Under the pieces are notes generated by a model. It was not told where the DNA came from. It saw only the letters and a program-made list of their open reading frames with translations, and did no database searches. From WLMZ01 sp037139095 (GTDB lineage Bacteria > Actinomycetota > Acidimicrobiia > Acidimicrobiales > Ilumatobacteraceae): a stretch of DNA of 36,839 nt. The stretch covers positions 1-36,839 of the forward strand of contig JBAXHD010000025.1 of assembly GCA_037139095.1 (NCBI GenBank). Reading direction: 5' to 3'. How positions within the stretch are numbered: position 1 is the stretch's first letter; each line of letters begins with the position of its first letter. The translations under genes and the position numbers were made by a program. Below are positions 1-8,222 of the stretch, one piece after another.

Positions 1-2
1 AG

Positions 3-47
3 CATTACGACGCTTTGAAGGGCATGTTCATGGGGGCCCGGCGCTAA
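3..47 (+). CDS. C-terminal tail of an upstream gene (partial)
   Basis: The frame starting at base 3 reads HYDALKGMFMGARR and then TAA. It runs in from outside the window, so only 14 residues are visible. The length and composition fit a real protein end. The 96 bp after it have no further gene. The family cannot be named from so little. Confidence 0.4.
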   Translation, partial: HYDALKGMFMGARR

Positions 48-143
48 AAGCCCGTGCACCTCGGTCCGAATCTTGGCGAACCGCTCTGCAAGTATCACCG
101 TGTCCAAAACAACGATCGTTTGAGCTAGCGGAAGTAGAGAGTC

Positions 144-647
144 ATGGATGAGCAGATCGCGGCAGAACGTGTGCCTCCGACCCAGGCTCCTGTGAAGCGC
201 CCCGGTGTGCTGCACTCGCCAATACTCTCGCTTGTCGTTGCAGTACTCGCGGTCTTGTTCGCCGTGGGTGCCGGACTCGTTGCGAACCACGCGCTCAACG
301 AAGCGAAGCAGGCGAGAACCGAACTCAACGACACTCGCTTCAATGCTGACAACCTGCAGTCGCAACTCACTGCGTTGGATAGCAAACTCGGGTCGCTGCG
401 TTCGCGCCTTGCGCTCACATCAGCGTCGTTGGCCTCAATGACCAAGCCGGGTGGCCTCTCGTCGGTTGTCGAAGCGGTGCAGACAGAGGTCGACACCCTG
501 AAGTCGCAAATCGACGGAGTGAGTGCAACTGTTGGCGGACTCGGCGGGTTTGGTTCCAGAATCGAGACCCTCGCGAAGTGTGTTGACACATACATGGACA
601 CCGTCGCCAAAGCGGGCGGCGGCCGGTACACGTACTACAGGTGCTAG
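144..647 (+). CDS. small single-pass membrane protein with coiled coil
   Basis: This is a 167-residue protein of no family I recognise. A charged, Pro-rich cytoplasmic N-terminus of about 25 residues is followed by one hydrophobic segment (about residues 28-50, rich in Val/Leu/Ala). A long region rich in Leu, Lys, Glu and Gln (about 52-135) has heptad-like spacing suggesting coiled coil. The tail is Gly-rich, ends in YYRC and has a second Cys near residue 143, so an extracytoplasmic disulphide is possible. Orientation (N-in) follows from the positive-inside rule. The next gene overlaps its stop codon or begins 3 bp after it, so the two may be co-transcribed. The ATG is the first in-frame start. 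No function is assigned. Confidence 0.75.
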   Translation: MDEQIAAERVPPTQAPVKRPGVLHSPILSLVVAVLAVLFAVGAGLVANHALNEAKQARTELNDTRFNADNLQSQLTALDSKLGSLRSRLALTSASLASMTKPGGLSSVVEAVQTEVDTLKSQIDGVSATVGGLGGFGSRIETLAKCVDTYMDTVAKAGGGRYTYYRC

Positions 648-1447
648 TTGTGGACGCCGATAGCTCGTTGTCGTTTGAGATCACTGACAACCACGTCGGT
701 GTCATCACGCTCAATCGTCCAGAGGCGCGCAATGCGCTCACCTGGGGCATGTACTCAGCGCTCGAACAGGCGGTGCGAAATGCGCCGGCATTGGGTACGC
801 GCTGTCTGGTCATCACCGGTGCCGACCCTGCGTTTTGCAGTGGTGACGATGTGCGTCAAGTGATGGGCGGCGGGCACGAGGGTCAGGCGCCGGTCGGTGT
901 GACTGCGCGCGAGCCGCGGCTTACGCCCGCTGCCGATGCGTTGCTGCACACTGACATTCCTGTCATTGCCGCAGTCAATGGTGCTGCGGTTGGCTGGGGC
1001 ATGGAGCTTGCGCTGATGGCCGACATTCGTGTGGCGAGCGAGCGCGCCAAGTTTGGTGAACTGTTCGTGGTGCGAGGGCTGGTGAGCGATGTGGCGGGTC
1101 TTGCCCGTTTGGCCCATCTCATCGGACGCGAGAAGGCCGCCGAGTTGTTGTTTACCGGCGACATCATCGATGCGTCCGAAGCATTGCGCATTGGGCTCGT
1201 GTCGCAAGTGGTGGCACACGACCAATTAGTCGATACTGCGATGCAGCTCGCTCATAAGATCGCCGCCAATCCGCCGCTTGCGGTGCAGCGGCTGAAGGAA
1301 GGTCTACGCGTAGCGCTTGATCCAGATTGGAACGAGCTTGGCCGATGGGTGTCGGCATCGCTGGGCGAACTCTTTATGACCGATGATCACCGCGAAGGCG
1401 CCCGGGCGTTTCTCGAAAAGCGTGCGCCCAACTTTCGTGGAAGCTGA
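641..1447 (+). CDS. enoyl-CoA hydratase/isomerase (crotonase) family protein
   Basis: A 268-residue crotonase fold protein, the usual length for the family. The first oxyanion-hole segment is CSGDDV (about residue 67) and the second is the NGAAVGWGMELAL stretch (about 113-125). In that stretch the Glu matching rat hydratase Glu144 is present. The position matching Glu164 looks like Phe in FGELFVVRGL, so classical syn-hydration is doubtful and isomerase, thioesterase or other crotonase chemistry is possible. The C-terminus FLEKRAPNFRG is typical of actinobacterial members. The first start is GTG at 641, overlapping the upstream stop; a second GTG at 650 avoids the overlap and is equally plausible. 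It acts on acyl-CoA thioesters in the cytoplasm; the substrate is unknown. Confidence 0.88.
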   Translation: MLVVDADSSLSFEITDNHVGVITLNRPEARNALTWGMYSALEQAVRNAPALGTRCLVITGADPAFCSGDDVRQVMGGGHEGQAPVGVTAREPRLTPAADALLHTDIPVIAAVNGAAVGWGMELALMADIRVASERAKFGELFVVRGLVSDVAGLARLAHLIGREKAAELLFTGDIIDASEALRIGLVSQVVAHDQLVDTAMQLAHKIAANPPLAVQRLKEGLRVALDPDWNELGRWVSASLGELFMTDDHREGARAFLEKRAPNFRGS

Positions 1448-1450
1448 AGG

Positions 1451-2677
1451 TCAGCGGTGGGCGGCGACCAGTGCGAGCACTTCGCCGGTCTCTACGCGCA
1501 GCACATAGAGCTCGCCATCGGGACCCTGAGCGATAGCGCTGAGCCCGGCCATGGTGCTCGATAGCGTGACCCCGGCACCCACGCTGTGGTCCTCGTTGAT
1601 GTGCAGCGCGCGCACCTGACCGCTGCAGTAGTCGCCGTACACGTATGAGCCCACCAGTGATGGCACAGCCTTGCCGCGATAGCGCACGCCGCCTGAGATC
1701 GAGCACCCGGCATCGCCGTGTGGGTACTCGTAGATGGGCATCGTGACTTGCTCGCCAGGTTGATCGACGTTGAAACGATGAGTGCCCTCATATGCGCTCC
1801 ACCCAAAGTTCCAGCCGTGCACACCACCAAGGTTGGCCCACGCCACGTCGACTTCTTCCCACTTGTCTTGACCAACGTCGGCGATCCACAGGTCGCCGGT
1901 GGCCTGATCAAAGTTGAAACGCCACGGGTTACGCATGCCGATCGCCCAAATCTCTGGGCGCGCCTTGGTGTCGTTGGCAAAGGGGTTGTCTTTGGGACTT
2001 GAGTACGGCGCAGTTGTGCTTGCCTTGGGGTCGATGCGCAGAATCTTGCCGAGGAGCTCGCTGGTGTTGAGCGCGCGGTGATCGGGGTCGTTGGCTGCTC
2101 CACCATCGCCCATGCCGATGTAGAGGAACCCATCGGGGCCGATGCGCAGTGCACCGCCATTGTGATTGGGATACGGCTGATCGATGGTCAACAACTGCCG
2201 CTGGCTGGTTGGCTCAAACACGCCGTTGGTGCCCACTGCGTACTCGGCGATGACGGTGTTGCCGTCGGTGTTGGTGTAATCGACGTAGGCGTTTTGGCCG
2301 TCGGTTGAAAAGGTGAGGCCGAGCAGACCCCGTTCGCCACCGGCCGAGATGGTACTGGTGAGATCGAGTACGGGCGTGGGGTCGAGCACTCCATTGCGTA
2401 TGGCCGAGATATGGCCCTCGCGGCCAGCGATGAACAAGGTCTTGTCGCCCGCCCGATACGCGAGATCAAGGGCGCCGGGAACCTTGGCGACTTCGGTGAA
2501 GGCGACCTGCTCGGCGGTGAGCGGAGTGGTAACGACCGGGACATCGGTTGCGGCAGTTGCCGGCGCAATGTGCGATGTGTCATCAACCGCAGAGTCAGCG
2601 TTGCGATTCGAACTGCTTGAGCATGCCGACCCTGCAATCGCGAGCGCAGCGAGGGCGTAACGAAATCTTGATTTCAT
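1451..2677 (-). CDS. exported PQQ-dependent sugar dehydrogenase (GSDH/YliI type)
   Basis: A 408-residue protein of the glucose/sorbosone dehydrogenase beta-propeller family, which oxidises aldoses with PQQ and Ca2+ outside the cytoplasm. Family marks are GERGLLGLTF, YPNHNGGALRIGPDG, IGMGDGG, GMRNPWRFNFD and DVGQDKWEEV. The N-terminus has two Arg, a hydrophobic run and then AGSAC followed by a Ser-rich stretch, so it is exported; the lipobox is weak because -3 is Gly, but lipoprotein anchoring at Cys19 is possible. Its ATG overlaps the TGA of the upstream thioesterase gene by 4 bp, so the two are translationally coupled. No PQQ synthesis genes are in the window. The natural substrate is not known. 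Confidence 0.88.
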   Translation of the reverse strand: MKSRFRYALAALAIAGSACSSSSNRNADSAVDDTSHIAPATAATDVPVVTTPLTAEQVAFTEVAKVPGALDLAYRAGDKTLFIAGREGHISAIRNGVLDPTPVLDLTSTISAGGERGLLGLTFSTDGQNAYVDYTNTDGNTVIAEYAVGTNGVFEPTSQRQLLTIDQPYPNHNGGALRIGPDGFLYIGMGDGGAANDPDHRALNTSELLGKILRIDPKASTTAPYSSPKDNPFANDTKARPEIWAIGMRNPWRFNFDQATGDLWIADVGQDKWEEVDVAWANLGGVHGWNFGWSAYEGTHRFNVDQPGEQVTMPIYEYPHGDAGCSISGGVRYRGKAVPSLVGSYVYGDYCSGQVRALHINEDHSVGAGVTLSSTMAGLSAIAQGPDGELYVLRVETGEVLALVAAHR

Positions 2678-3528
2678 TGCCCGACCCGCGCCAAGCCTTC
2701 CTGCACAACGGTGACAGCAAGGGTGCCGTCTTGGCGGTAGATCGCCCCGCCGGCCATTCCGCGCGCGCCTGATGTTGAGATCGCGCTCTGGTCATAGAGC
2801 AACCATTCGTCGGCGCGGAATGGCCGGTGGAACCACATCGCGTGGTCGAGGCTGGCCATCTGTAGACCGGGGCTGTCCCACGACAGGCCGAAGGGCAACA
2901 CGGTGGTATCGAGCAGGGTCATGTCGCTGGCGTAGGTAACGATGCACGCATGCAGCGTGGGGTCCATCGGTAGTTCGCCATCGGCTCGCAGCCAAACTTG
3001 CTGACCCTGCGCTGGCTTGCCGCGGCGACTGATGGGATCATCGTTCACGTAGCGCAGATCGATGGGACGTGGTCGGTCGTACCAATCGCCCATCTGCACT
3101 TTGTAGGGCTCCATACGGGTTTTGAAATCGGGCAAAGTGTCGGGGTGGGCGAGACCTGCGGGCATTTGAAGCTGATGGTCGGGGCCGTCTTCGGCCACAT
3201 GAAAACTGGCCTGCAGGTTGAAGATGACCTTGCCATGTTGAATGGCAACGACACGGCGAGTGGTGAAGCTCTTGCCGTCGCGGATGCGGTCGACCTCGTA
3301 GAGAATGGGCACGTTTGGATCGCCTGGGCGGAGGAAGTACGCGTGCAGCGAATGCACCATTCGACCCGGATCGTCCACTGTGCGGGCGGCAGCGACCAAC
3401 GCCTGTCCGGCCACTTGGCCGCCGAAGACTCGCTGTCGATTTTCGTCTGGGGAACGACCACGAAAGATGTTGACTTCGATCGCTTCGAGGTCGAGCAACT
3501 TCACGAGATCGTCGAGTGCTTCTTGCAT
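2674..3528 (-). CDS. tesB: acyl-CoA thioesterase II (TesB)
   Basis: A 284-residue double-hotdog thioesterase that hydrolyses acyl-CoA to free acid and CoA in the cytoplasm. FGGQVAGQALVAA and HSLHAYFLRPGD in the first hotdog and YASDMTLLDT, SLDHAMWFHRPF and VVQEGLAR in the second match the TesB pattern, including the Asp, Ser/Thr and Gln active-site positions. I chose ATG 3528 because the protein then begins like E. coli TesB (short helix, LL-x-LE, then FRG). A GTG at 3561 would add 11 residues. The stop overlaps the sugar dehydrogenase start by 4 bp. It is divergent from the nitroreductase gene; a TAATCT -10-like hexamer on this strand (3591-3586) overlaps the nitroreductase -10. Confidence 0.92.
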   Translation of the reverse strand: MQEALDDLVKLLDLEAIEVNIFRGRSPDENRQRVFGGQVAGQALVAAARTVDDPGRMVHSLHAYFLRPGDPNVPILYEVDRIRDGKSFTTRRVVAIQHGKVIFNLQASFHVAEDGPDHQLQMPAGLAHPDTLPDFKTRMEPYKVQMGDWYDRPRPIDLRYVNDDPISRRGKPAQGQQVWLRADGELPMDPTLHACIVTYASDMTLLDTTVLPFGLSWDSPGLQMASLDHAMWFHRPFRADEWLLYDQSAISTSGARGMAGGAIYRQDGTLAVTVVQEGLARVGQ

Positions 3529-3585
3529 GTGTCCATGTTGCCACGGAATTGGAAACGGCACCCGTTCGATTGAGTGACTGCGGGC

Positions 3586-3595
3586 AGATTATGGT
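3586..3595. promoter_or_regulatory. overlapping divergent -10 elements
   Basis: The plus strand holds TATGGT at 3590-3595, placed -13 to -8 from the ATG at 3603, as in leaderless actinobacterial genes. The minus strand holds TAATCT at 3591-3586, upstream of tesB. The two overlap, so the two promoters probably compete. No convincing -35 is seen. Inferred from spacing only. Confidence 0.4.
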
Positions 3596-3602
3596 GCCCT
3601 CG

Positions 3603-4262
3603 ATGCCTCTTCTTCCTCTTGACCCAGACCAACTGCTCAGCACCACTCGCGCGGTGCGTAAACGACTCGACTTCACGCGGCCGGTGCCTGACGAACTCAT
3701 TCGTGAATGCGTGGCCGCAGCAATGCAGTCGCCGAGTGGTTCAAACAACATGACCATGCAGTTCGTGATCATCCGCGATGCCGAAAAGCGCAAAGCAATC
3801 GGCGAGGTATATCGCCAGGCGTACAGCATCTACAAGACCCTCGATGGCATCTACATTCGCAGCATCGATAAGGGCGAGGCATCCGCGCAAGAGCAGCAAG
3901 AGCGCTCGGCCGACAGCGCCGACTTCCTTGGCGAGCACATGGGCGATGCGCCGGCGTTGGTGCTGGCGTGCAGCGCTGGCGCACGCGTCGACGGAGCTCC
4001 AGCGATGATGGCCGCATCGTTGATGGGCAACGTGTTGCCAGCCACATGGAGCTTCATGCTCGCAGCGCGCGCACGCGGCCTCGGCACGGCATGGACCACG
4101 GTGCATTTGATGATGGAGCAACAGGTTGCCGACATCGTTGGTATCCCGTTCGACACGGTGCAGCAGGTCTGCCTGAGTCCGTTGGCGTACACCATCGGCA
4201 CCGACTTCAAGCCCGCGTTGCGCCCAGCACCCGACTCGATCATCCATTGGGACACATGGTGA
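3603..4262 (+). CDS. nitroreductase family flavoprotein
   Basis: A 219-residue FMN-dependent, NAD(P)H-using oxidoreductase of the nitroreductase fold. The N-terminal STTRAVRKRLDF segment supplies the basic residues that bind the FMN phosphate. SPSGSNNMTMQFVII is the typical family motif, and a late Gly/Leu-rich stretch (ARARGLGTAWTT) completes the flavin pocket. Start 3603 is preferred because TATGGT lies -13 to -8 from it; ATG 3591 is the alternative and adds four residues. The natural substrate cannot be read from sequence. The 3' end overlaps the methyltransferase start by 7 bp, so the two are translated from one mRNA. Confidence 0.88.
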   Translation: MPLLPLDPDQLLSTTRAVRKRLDFTRPVPDELIRECVAAAMQSPSGSNNMTMQFVIIRDAEKRKAIGEVYRQAYSIYKTLDGIYIRSIDKGEASAQEQQERSADSADFLGEHMGDAPALVLACSAGARVDGAPAMMAASLMGNVLPATWSFMLAARARGLGTAWTTVHLMMEQQVADIVGIPFDTVQQVCLSPLAYTIGTDFKPALRPAPDSIIHWDTW

Positions 4263-4894
4263 TTCCTGCCGATCTGCGCGCTCATGCTGTTGCAGCAAAA
4301 GGTTTCATGCCTCCCGACGAAGGCGATGCGTTATACCAAGCGGCAGTTGAGGCCGGCGCTCGATGCGCGGGTCTGGCGTTCTTAGAAGTGGGCTCGTATT
4401 GCGGCCGATCAACGGTGTGGCTCGGCGGCGCGGCGCGTGCGTGCGACACCGTTGTGTTTGCCGTTGATCATCATCGTGGCTCAGAAGAGAACCAGGCAGG
4501 GTGGGAGCATCACGATCCCACGGTTGTCGATCCGCGGATCAACCGCATGGACACGCTTCCCATTTTCCGCGCTGCCATTTACGACGCTGGTGTCGAAGAT
4601 TTCGTTGTTGCAGTTGTTGGGCAGTCGCCAGCGGTGGCCAAGTACTGGACCTCGCCGCTTGCCTTCTTGTTCATCGACGGTGGACACGGCGTAGAACCAG
4701 CCCGCGCCGATTTCGAAGGATGGACTCCGCACGTGGTGGTCGGCGGCACGTTGGCGATTCACGATGTGTTCCCCGACCCAGCCGATGGTGGTCGACCGCC
4801 CTACGAGCAGATCTATCTGCCGGCGTTGGCGAGTGGTCGATTCGAGCTGCAGTCGGCAACGGGTTCGTTGCGCGTGCTGCGCTGCATTGCCTGA
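4256..4894 (+). CDS. class I SAM-dependent methyltransferase (Methyltransf_24 like)
   Basis: A 212-residue Rossmann-fold methyltransferase. Motif I is LEVGSYCGRSTVWLG (about residue 42), which binds SAM. VFAVDHHRGSEE is the acidic post-motif that binds the SAM ribose, and LAFLFIDGGHGVEPARADFE is the later Asp-Gly-His motif of the cephalosporin-hydroxylase/Methyltransf_24 group. The family acts on varied O-targets, often sugars or phenolics. The ATG at 4256 lies inside the last codons of the nitroreductase gene. The open frame continues further upstream, but that part is opposite-frame reading of the nitroreductase and does not look like protein. Substrate unknown. Confidence 0.82.
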   Translation: MVIPADLRAHAVAAKGFMPPDEGDALYQAAVEAGARCAGLAFLEVGSYCGRSTVWLGGAARACDTVVFAVDHHRGSEENQAGWEHHDPTVVDPRINRMDTLPIFRAAIYDAGVEDFVVAVVGQSPAVAKYWTSPLAFLFIDGGHGVEPARADFEGWTPHVVVGGTLAIHDVFPDPADGGRPPYEQIYLPALASGRFELQSATGSLRVLRCIA

Positions 4895-4897
4895 TTT

Positions 4898-6439
4898 CTA
4901 AACGAACTGCACGCCTTGCGCGAGGGGTAGGTCGTTCGAGTAGTTGACCGTGTTGGTGGCTCGGCGCATGTAGGCCTTCCACGCATCGCTGCCGCTTTCG
5001 CGTCCGCCGCCGGTGCTCTTCTCGCCACCGAAGGCGCCACCGATTTCGGCACCCGACGGGCCGATGTTCACATTGGCGATTCCGCAGTCGCTGCCGTCGG
5101 CGGCACAGAAGCGTTCGGCCTCGCGCACGTCGGTAGTGAAGATGCTGCTGGCCAAGCCTTGCGGCACGCCATTCTGCAGAGCAATCGCTTGATCGAGGTC
5201 GTCGTAGCGCATCACATAGAGCAGCGGGGCGAAGGTCTCGGTGGCCACAATCGCGGTCTGCGCTGGCATGGTCACAATCGCCGGCCGTGTGTAGGCGGCG
5301 TGAGCAGCCTGGTCGAGCAGCAGTCGTTCGCCGCCCACGATGAGCTGGCCGCCATCGGCGGTGGCGGCGCCGATAGCCGCGCTCATCTTGTCGAATGCAG
5401 CGGTGGTGATGAGTGGGCCCACCAACGTGGATGGCTCGAACGGATTGCCAACCGGAAGCGTTGCGTAGGCAGCCGCAAGTCGTTCGGTGAGTTCGTCGTG
5501 GCGACTGTTGTGCACGATGACACGGCGCAATGTGGTGCATCGCTGTCCGGCTGTGCCCGCTGCCGAGAACGTGATGCCGCGCACAGCGAGTTCGGCATCG
5601 GCCGATGGAGCAACGATGGCCGCGTTGTTGCCACCGAGTTCGAGAATCGAACGACCAAAGCGGGCAGCCACCACCGGTGCCACGCGGGCGCCCATTGCGG
5701 TGGAGCCGGTGGCGCTGATGAGTGCCACCCCATGGTGAGCAGCAAGTGCAGCGCCGACATCGGCGCCGCCGAGCAACACCTGGCTGAGGTGCGCCGGTGC
5801 TCCCGCAAGCGCGGCCGCACGTTCGTACAGCGCGTGCGAAGCCAACGCAGTAAGCGGCGTGAGTTCGCTCGGTTTCCAGATCACTGGGTTGCCGCACACC
5901 AACGCGAGCGTTGCGTTCCAGCTCCACACAGCCACCGGGAAGTTGAATGCCGAGATCACCCCGACTGGACCAAGCGGATGCCATGTCTCCATCAGGCGGT
6001 GGCCGGGGCGCTCTGATGCCATTGTGTGTCCGCCCATTGTGCGGCTGAGGCCGACGGCGAAGTCGCAAATGTCGATCATCTCTTGCACTTCGCCAAGCGC
6101 TTCGCTACGGATCTTGCCTGCCTCAATCGACACGATGGTGGCGAGGTCGCCGATGTGTTCGCGCAGCAAGGCAGCGAGGTGACGAACCACTTCGGCGCGG
6201 CGGGGTGCAGGGGTGGTGTGCCACAGAGCAAAGGCGTCGGTGGCGCGCTCAACTGCGATGTCGACAGTGAGTTCGTTGCTGCCTGCACCGCTGAACCCAG
6301 CGACAGAGCCGAACTGCAGACCATTGATCGGGGATCGCACCGGGTGCAGGCCCAAGGTGAGCGACACGTTGGTGCCGCACGCAGCGAGAGCTTTCTGGGC
6401 GAGCGCGAGCAGTGATTCAGATGTTGGCAGCGAGTTCAC
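4898..6439 (-). CDS. ALDH7-type aldehyde dehydrogenase (piperideine-6-carboxylate dehydrogenase)
   Basis: A 513-residue NAD+-dependent aldehyde dehydrogenase. The catalytic Cys is C301 in GTAGQRCTT, the general base is E267 in ILELGGNNA, and the oxyanion Asn is N166 in SAFNFPVAVW. The stretches GSDCGIANVNIG, GAEIGGAFGGEK and TGGGRESGSDAWKAYMRR are hallmarks of the ALDH7/antiquitin/AmaB group, which oxidises alpha-aminoadipic semialdehyde (piperideine-6-carboxylate) to aminoadipate in lysine and pipecolate breakdown. Full length for the family. It lies 9 bp after the toroid gene and is probably the last gene of that transcript, although its role has no obvious link to glycans. No lysine aminotransferase is in the window. 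Confidence 0.9.
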   Translation of the reverse strand: MNSLPTSESLLALAQKALAACGTNVSLTLGLHPVRSPINGLQFGSVAGFSGAGSNELTVDIAVERATDAFALWHTTPAPRRAEVVRHLAALLREHIGDLATIVSIEAGKIRSEALGEVQEMIDICDFAVGLSRTMGGHTMASERPGHRLMETWHPLGPVGVISAFNFPVAVWSWNATLALVCGNPVIWKPSELTPLTALASHALYERAAALAGAPAHLSQVLLGGADVGAALAAHHGVALISATGSTAMGARVAPVVAARFGRSILELGGNNAAIVAPSADAELAVRGITFSAAGTAGQRCTTLRRVIVHNSRHDELTERLAAAYATLPVGNPFEPSTLVGPLITTAAFDKMSAAIGAATADGGQLIVGGERLLLDQAAHAAYTRPAIVTMPAQTAIVATETFAPLLYVMRYDDLDQAIALQNGVPQGLASSIFTTDVREAERFCAADGSDCGIANVNIGPSGAEIGGAFGGEKSTGGGRESGSDAWKAYMRRATNTVNYSNDLPLAQGVQFV

Positions 6440-6448
6440 GCCAAGGGT

Positions 6449-7483
6449 TTAGTCGGTGCAGGAGGCAGGCACAAACAACCGGCTGCCGGCCGAGGCACCA
6501 CAGATGGCATCGGCGGCCAAGATGACCGCGGCGCCGGTGTAGGCAGAGCGCTCGCCTGCGGGGAATCGTTCGAGCGAGGGATACACGATTCCGGTGCTGT
6601 AGGCGCCATCGTCGCAGCGATGGGCCCGGGTCCAGCTGAGTAGATCGGTGGCGGTGGCGAGATCGCCGATGGCCGCGAACGACAACGACGCCTCGGCTGT
6701 CTCGGAAGCGGTAACCCATGGCTCGTCGCTGACGCAGCGAATGCCGCGGCCTTCGATTGCGAAGGTTTCCCAGCCATCGGTGAGGCGAGTCTTGGCTGCT
6801 TCGCCGATCATCGCGCCGGTGAGCACGGGGTAGTACCAATCCATTGCCCAACGCGTTTTGGGCTCGAACGCTGTGTCGGCCTGGGTGCTGATGACCGCGC
6901 GAAGCGCTTCGGCTGCGGCTGCCCAGTGGGGGCGTGGCTCGTTGATGAGATCGGCCAGCTTCGAGGCGCACTGCAGCGCGTGCATGATGCTGCTCGAGCC
7001 GGTGAGCAATGCGTAGTCCCAAGGGCGCTCGCCGTCGGGTTCGCAAGCCCACAAAATGGTGCCGTCGTGCCGACGCATGCCGAGCACCCACTCGATGGCG
7101 CGCTCGACGGTTGGCCACAGATGATCAACGAACGCGCGATCCCATGTGCAGAGCCAGTGATGCCACACGCCGGCGGCGATGTAGGCGCACACGTTGGTAT
7201 CGAGCTTGATGTCTTCGACGGTGCCATCGGGCAGGTAGTAGTTGTTCCAGCTGCCCTCGGGACGCTGCGTGTCGACCAGCCATTCGTAGGCCCGCTCGGC
7301 GTGCGAGTGCATGCCAGCGATGTCGAGCGCCATCGCAGTTTCGACATGGTTCCACGGATCGCAATGGCCCCCGACAAACCAAGGGATCATGCCCGTAGGC
7401 AACTGAAGGTCGGCGATTGACAGCGCGGTGAGGCAGACCTCTTCGGCGCTCAAGACGCCTTCGATGTCTGGAATGCGACTCAC
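6449..7483 (-). CDS. alpha/alpha-toroid protein (prenyltransferase/six-hairpin glycosidase-like)
   Basis: A 344-residue protein with no signal peptide, rich in Trp and in repeated helix-pair units: the DPWNHVETAMALDIAG, GSWNNYYLPDGT, NVCAYIAAGVWHHWL, ERPWDYALLTGSSSIMHAL, FEPKTRWAMDWYYPVLTGA and DEPWVTASETAEASL stretches. Such spacing is seen in alpha/alpha-barrel (toroid) enzymes, which include terpene cyclases, prenyltransferase beta subunits and six-hairpin glycosidases such as GH15. I cannot decide between these. Acidic residues in PWNHVE and WVTASE could be catalytic for a glycosidase. The GTG at 7483 overlaps the methyltransferase TGA (GTGA), so translation is coupled. The frame stays open further upstream, but that part is Arg/Gln/His-rich and antisense-like. 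Confidence 0.72.
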   Translation of the reverse strand: MSRIPDIEGVLSAEEVCLTALSIADLQLPTGMIPWFVGGHCDPWNHVETAMALDIAGMHSHAERAYEWLVDTQRPEGSWNNYYLPDGTVEDIKLDTNVCAYIAAGVWHHWLCTWDRAFVDHLWPTVERAIEWVLGMRRHDGTILWACEPDGERPWDYALLTGSSSIMHALQCASKLADLINEPRPHWAAAAEALRAVISTQADTAFEPKTRWAMDWYYPVLTGAMIGEAAKTRLTDGWETFAIEGRGIRCVSDEPWVTASETAEASLSFAAIGDLATATDLLSWTRAHRCDDGAYSTGIVYPSLERFPAGERSAYTGAAVILAADAICGASAGSRLFVPASCTD

Positions 7484-8220
7484 GACGAAGCGACCAAACT
7501 TGGCATTGGCTTGGTGCCGTAGACGGCAAGGCTCTTGCCGAGCACTGGACTGAGTACGCGCTCGGCGATGCGTGTGACTTTGGGACCCTTGATGATGTCC
7601 CACTCGAGGAACTTCTTGTATGTGTTGACAGCGTTGCTGTCTTCGCGCCGTGGACCCACGGCGCACTTGAGCCACCAGTAGGGCGAATGCAGCGCATGCG
7701 CGTGATGGCTACCGGTAACGGTAAGCCCCGACGAGCGCAGCTTGGCCTTGAGTTCGGTCTCGGTATAAATGCGCACGTGGCCGCCCACCGACTTGGGTGC
7801 GTGGTATTCGTCGCTGAGCATCCAGTTGATCTTCTCTGGCAACCACGACGGCACGGTGCCAGCAAAGCGGCCACCGGGCTTGAGCACGCGAACCATCTCG
7901 GCGATTGCTCCGACATCGTTTTGGATGTGCTCGAGAACTTCGCTGGTGATGACAATGTCGAAGGTGTTGTCGGGGAACGGCAACTTGGTGCCGTCGCCGC
8001 GCAACACGCCCACATAACTGTGCAGCGGTATTTCGCCGGCCTCGACCATGCCGCCCAACGTGGCGCGGGTGCCAACCACTTCGTCGGCTGCGTAATCGAG
8101 CGCAACGACGCGTCCGCCGCGGCGGGCTACCTCGAAACAGTGACGGCCAAAACCGGCGCCAACATCGAGCACGAGGTCTCCGGGCTTGAGGCCCAATCGA
8201 TCGAAGCGGATAGTGAGCAC
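7480..8220 (-). CDS. class I SAM-dependent methyltransferase (Methyltransf_11 type)
   Basis: A 246-residue methyltransferase. Motif I is VLDVGAGFGRHCFEVA (about residues 16-31), the acidic motif II is VVALDYAADEV, and then come KLPFPDNTFDIVITSEVLE and EMVRVLKPGGRFAG. This is the UbiE/Methyltransf_11 layout, which covers small-molecule and sugar O-methyltransferases. The C-terminal third (HHAHALHSPYWWLK) is family-specific and carries an HxHALHSPYWW block I cannot assign. The GTG start at 8220 lies 2 nt after the glycosyltransferase stop, and its TGA overlaps the toroid start. Position between a GT4 enzyme and a toroid protein suggests a sugar acceptor; this is inference. Confidence 0.88.
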   Translation of the reverse strand: MLTIRFDRLGLKPGDLVLDVGAGFGRHCFEVARRGGRVVALDYAADEVVGTRATLGGMVEAGEIPLHSYVGVLRGDGTKLPFPDNTFDIVITSEVLEHIQNDVGAIAEMVRVLKPGGRFAGTVPSWLPEKINWMLSDEYHAPKSVGGHVRIYTETELKAKLRSSGLTVTGSHHAHALHSPYWWLKCAVGPRREDSNAVNTYKKFLEWDIIKGPKVTRIAERVLSPVLGKSLAVYGTKPMPSLVASS

Positions 8221-8222
8221 TG

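Noticed and set aside
111..120. 10-bp palindrome AACGATCGTT upstream of the first full gene
   Set aside because: Perfect but short, with no extension of the arms and no link to a regulator; palindromes this short are common.
4671..6068. Long open frame opposite the ALDH gene
   Set aside because: Its translation is very rich in Arg, His, Cys and Gly and has no family motif. It is a G+C-driven antisense shadow of a clear ALDH.
7484..7675. N-terminal extension of the toroid gene
   Set aside because: The added residues are Arg/Gln/His-rich and overlap the methyltransferase C-terminus. The GTG at 7483 with GTGA coupling is a better start.
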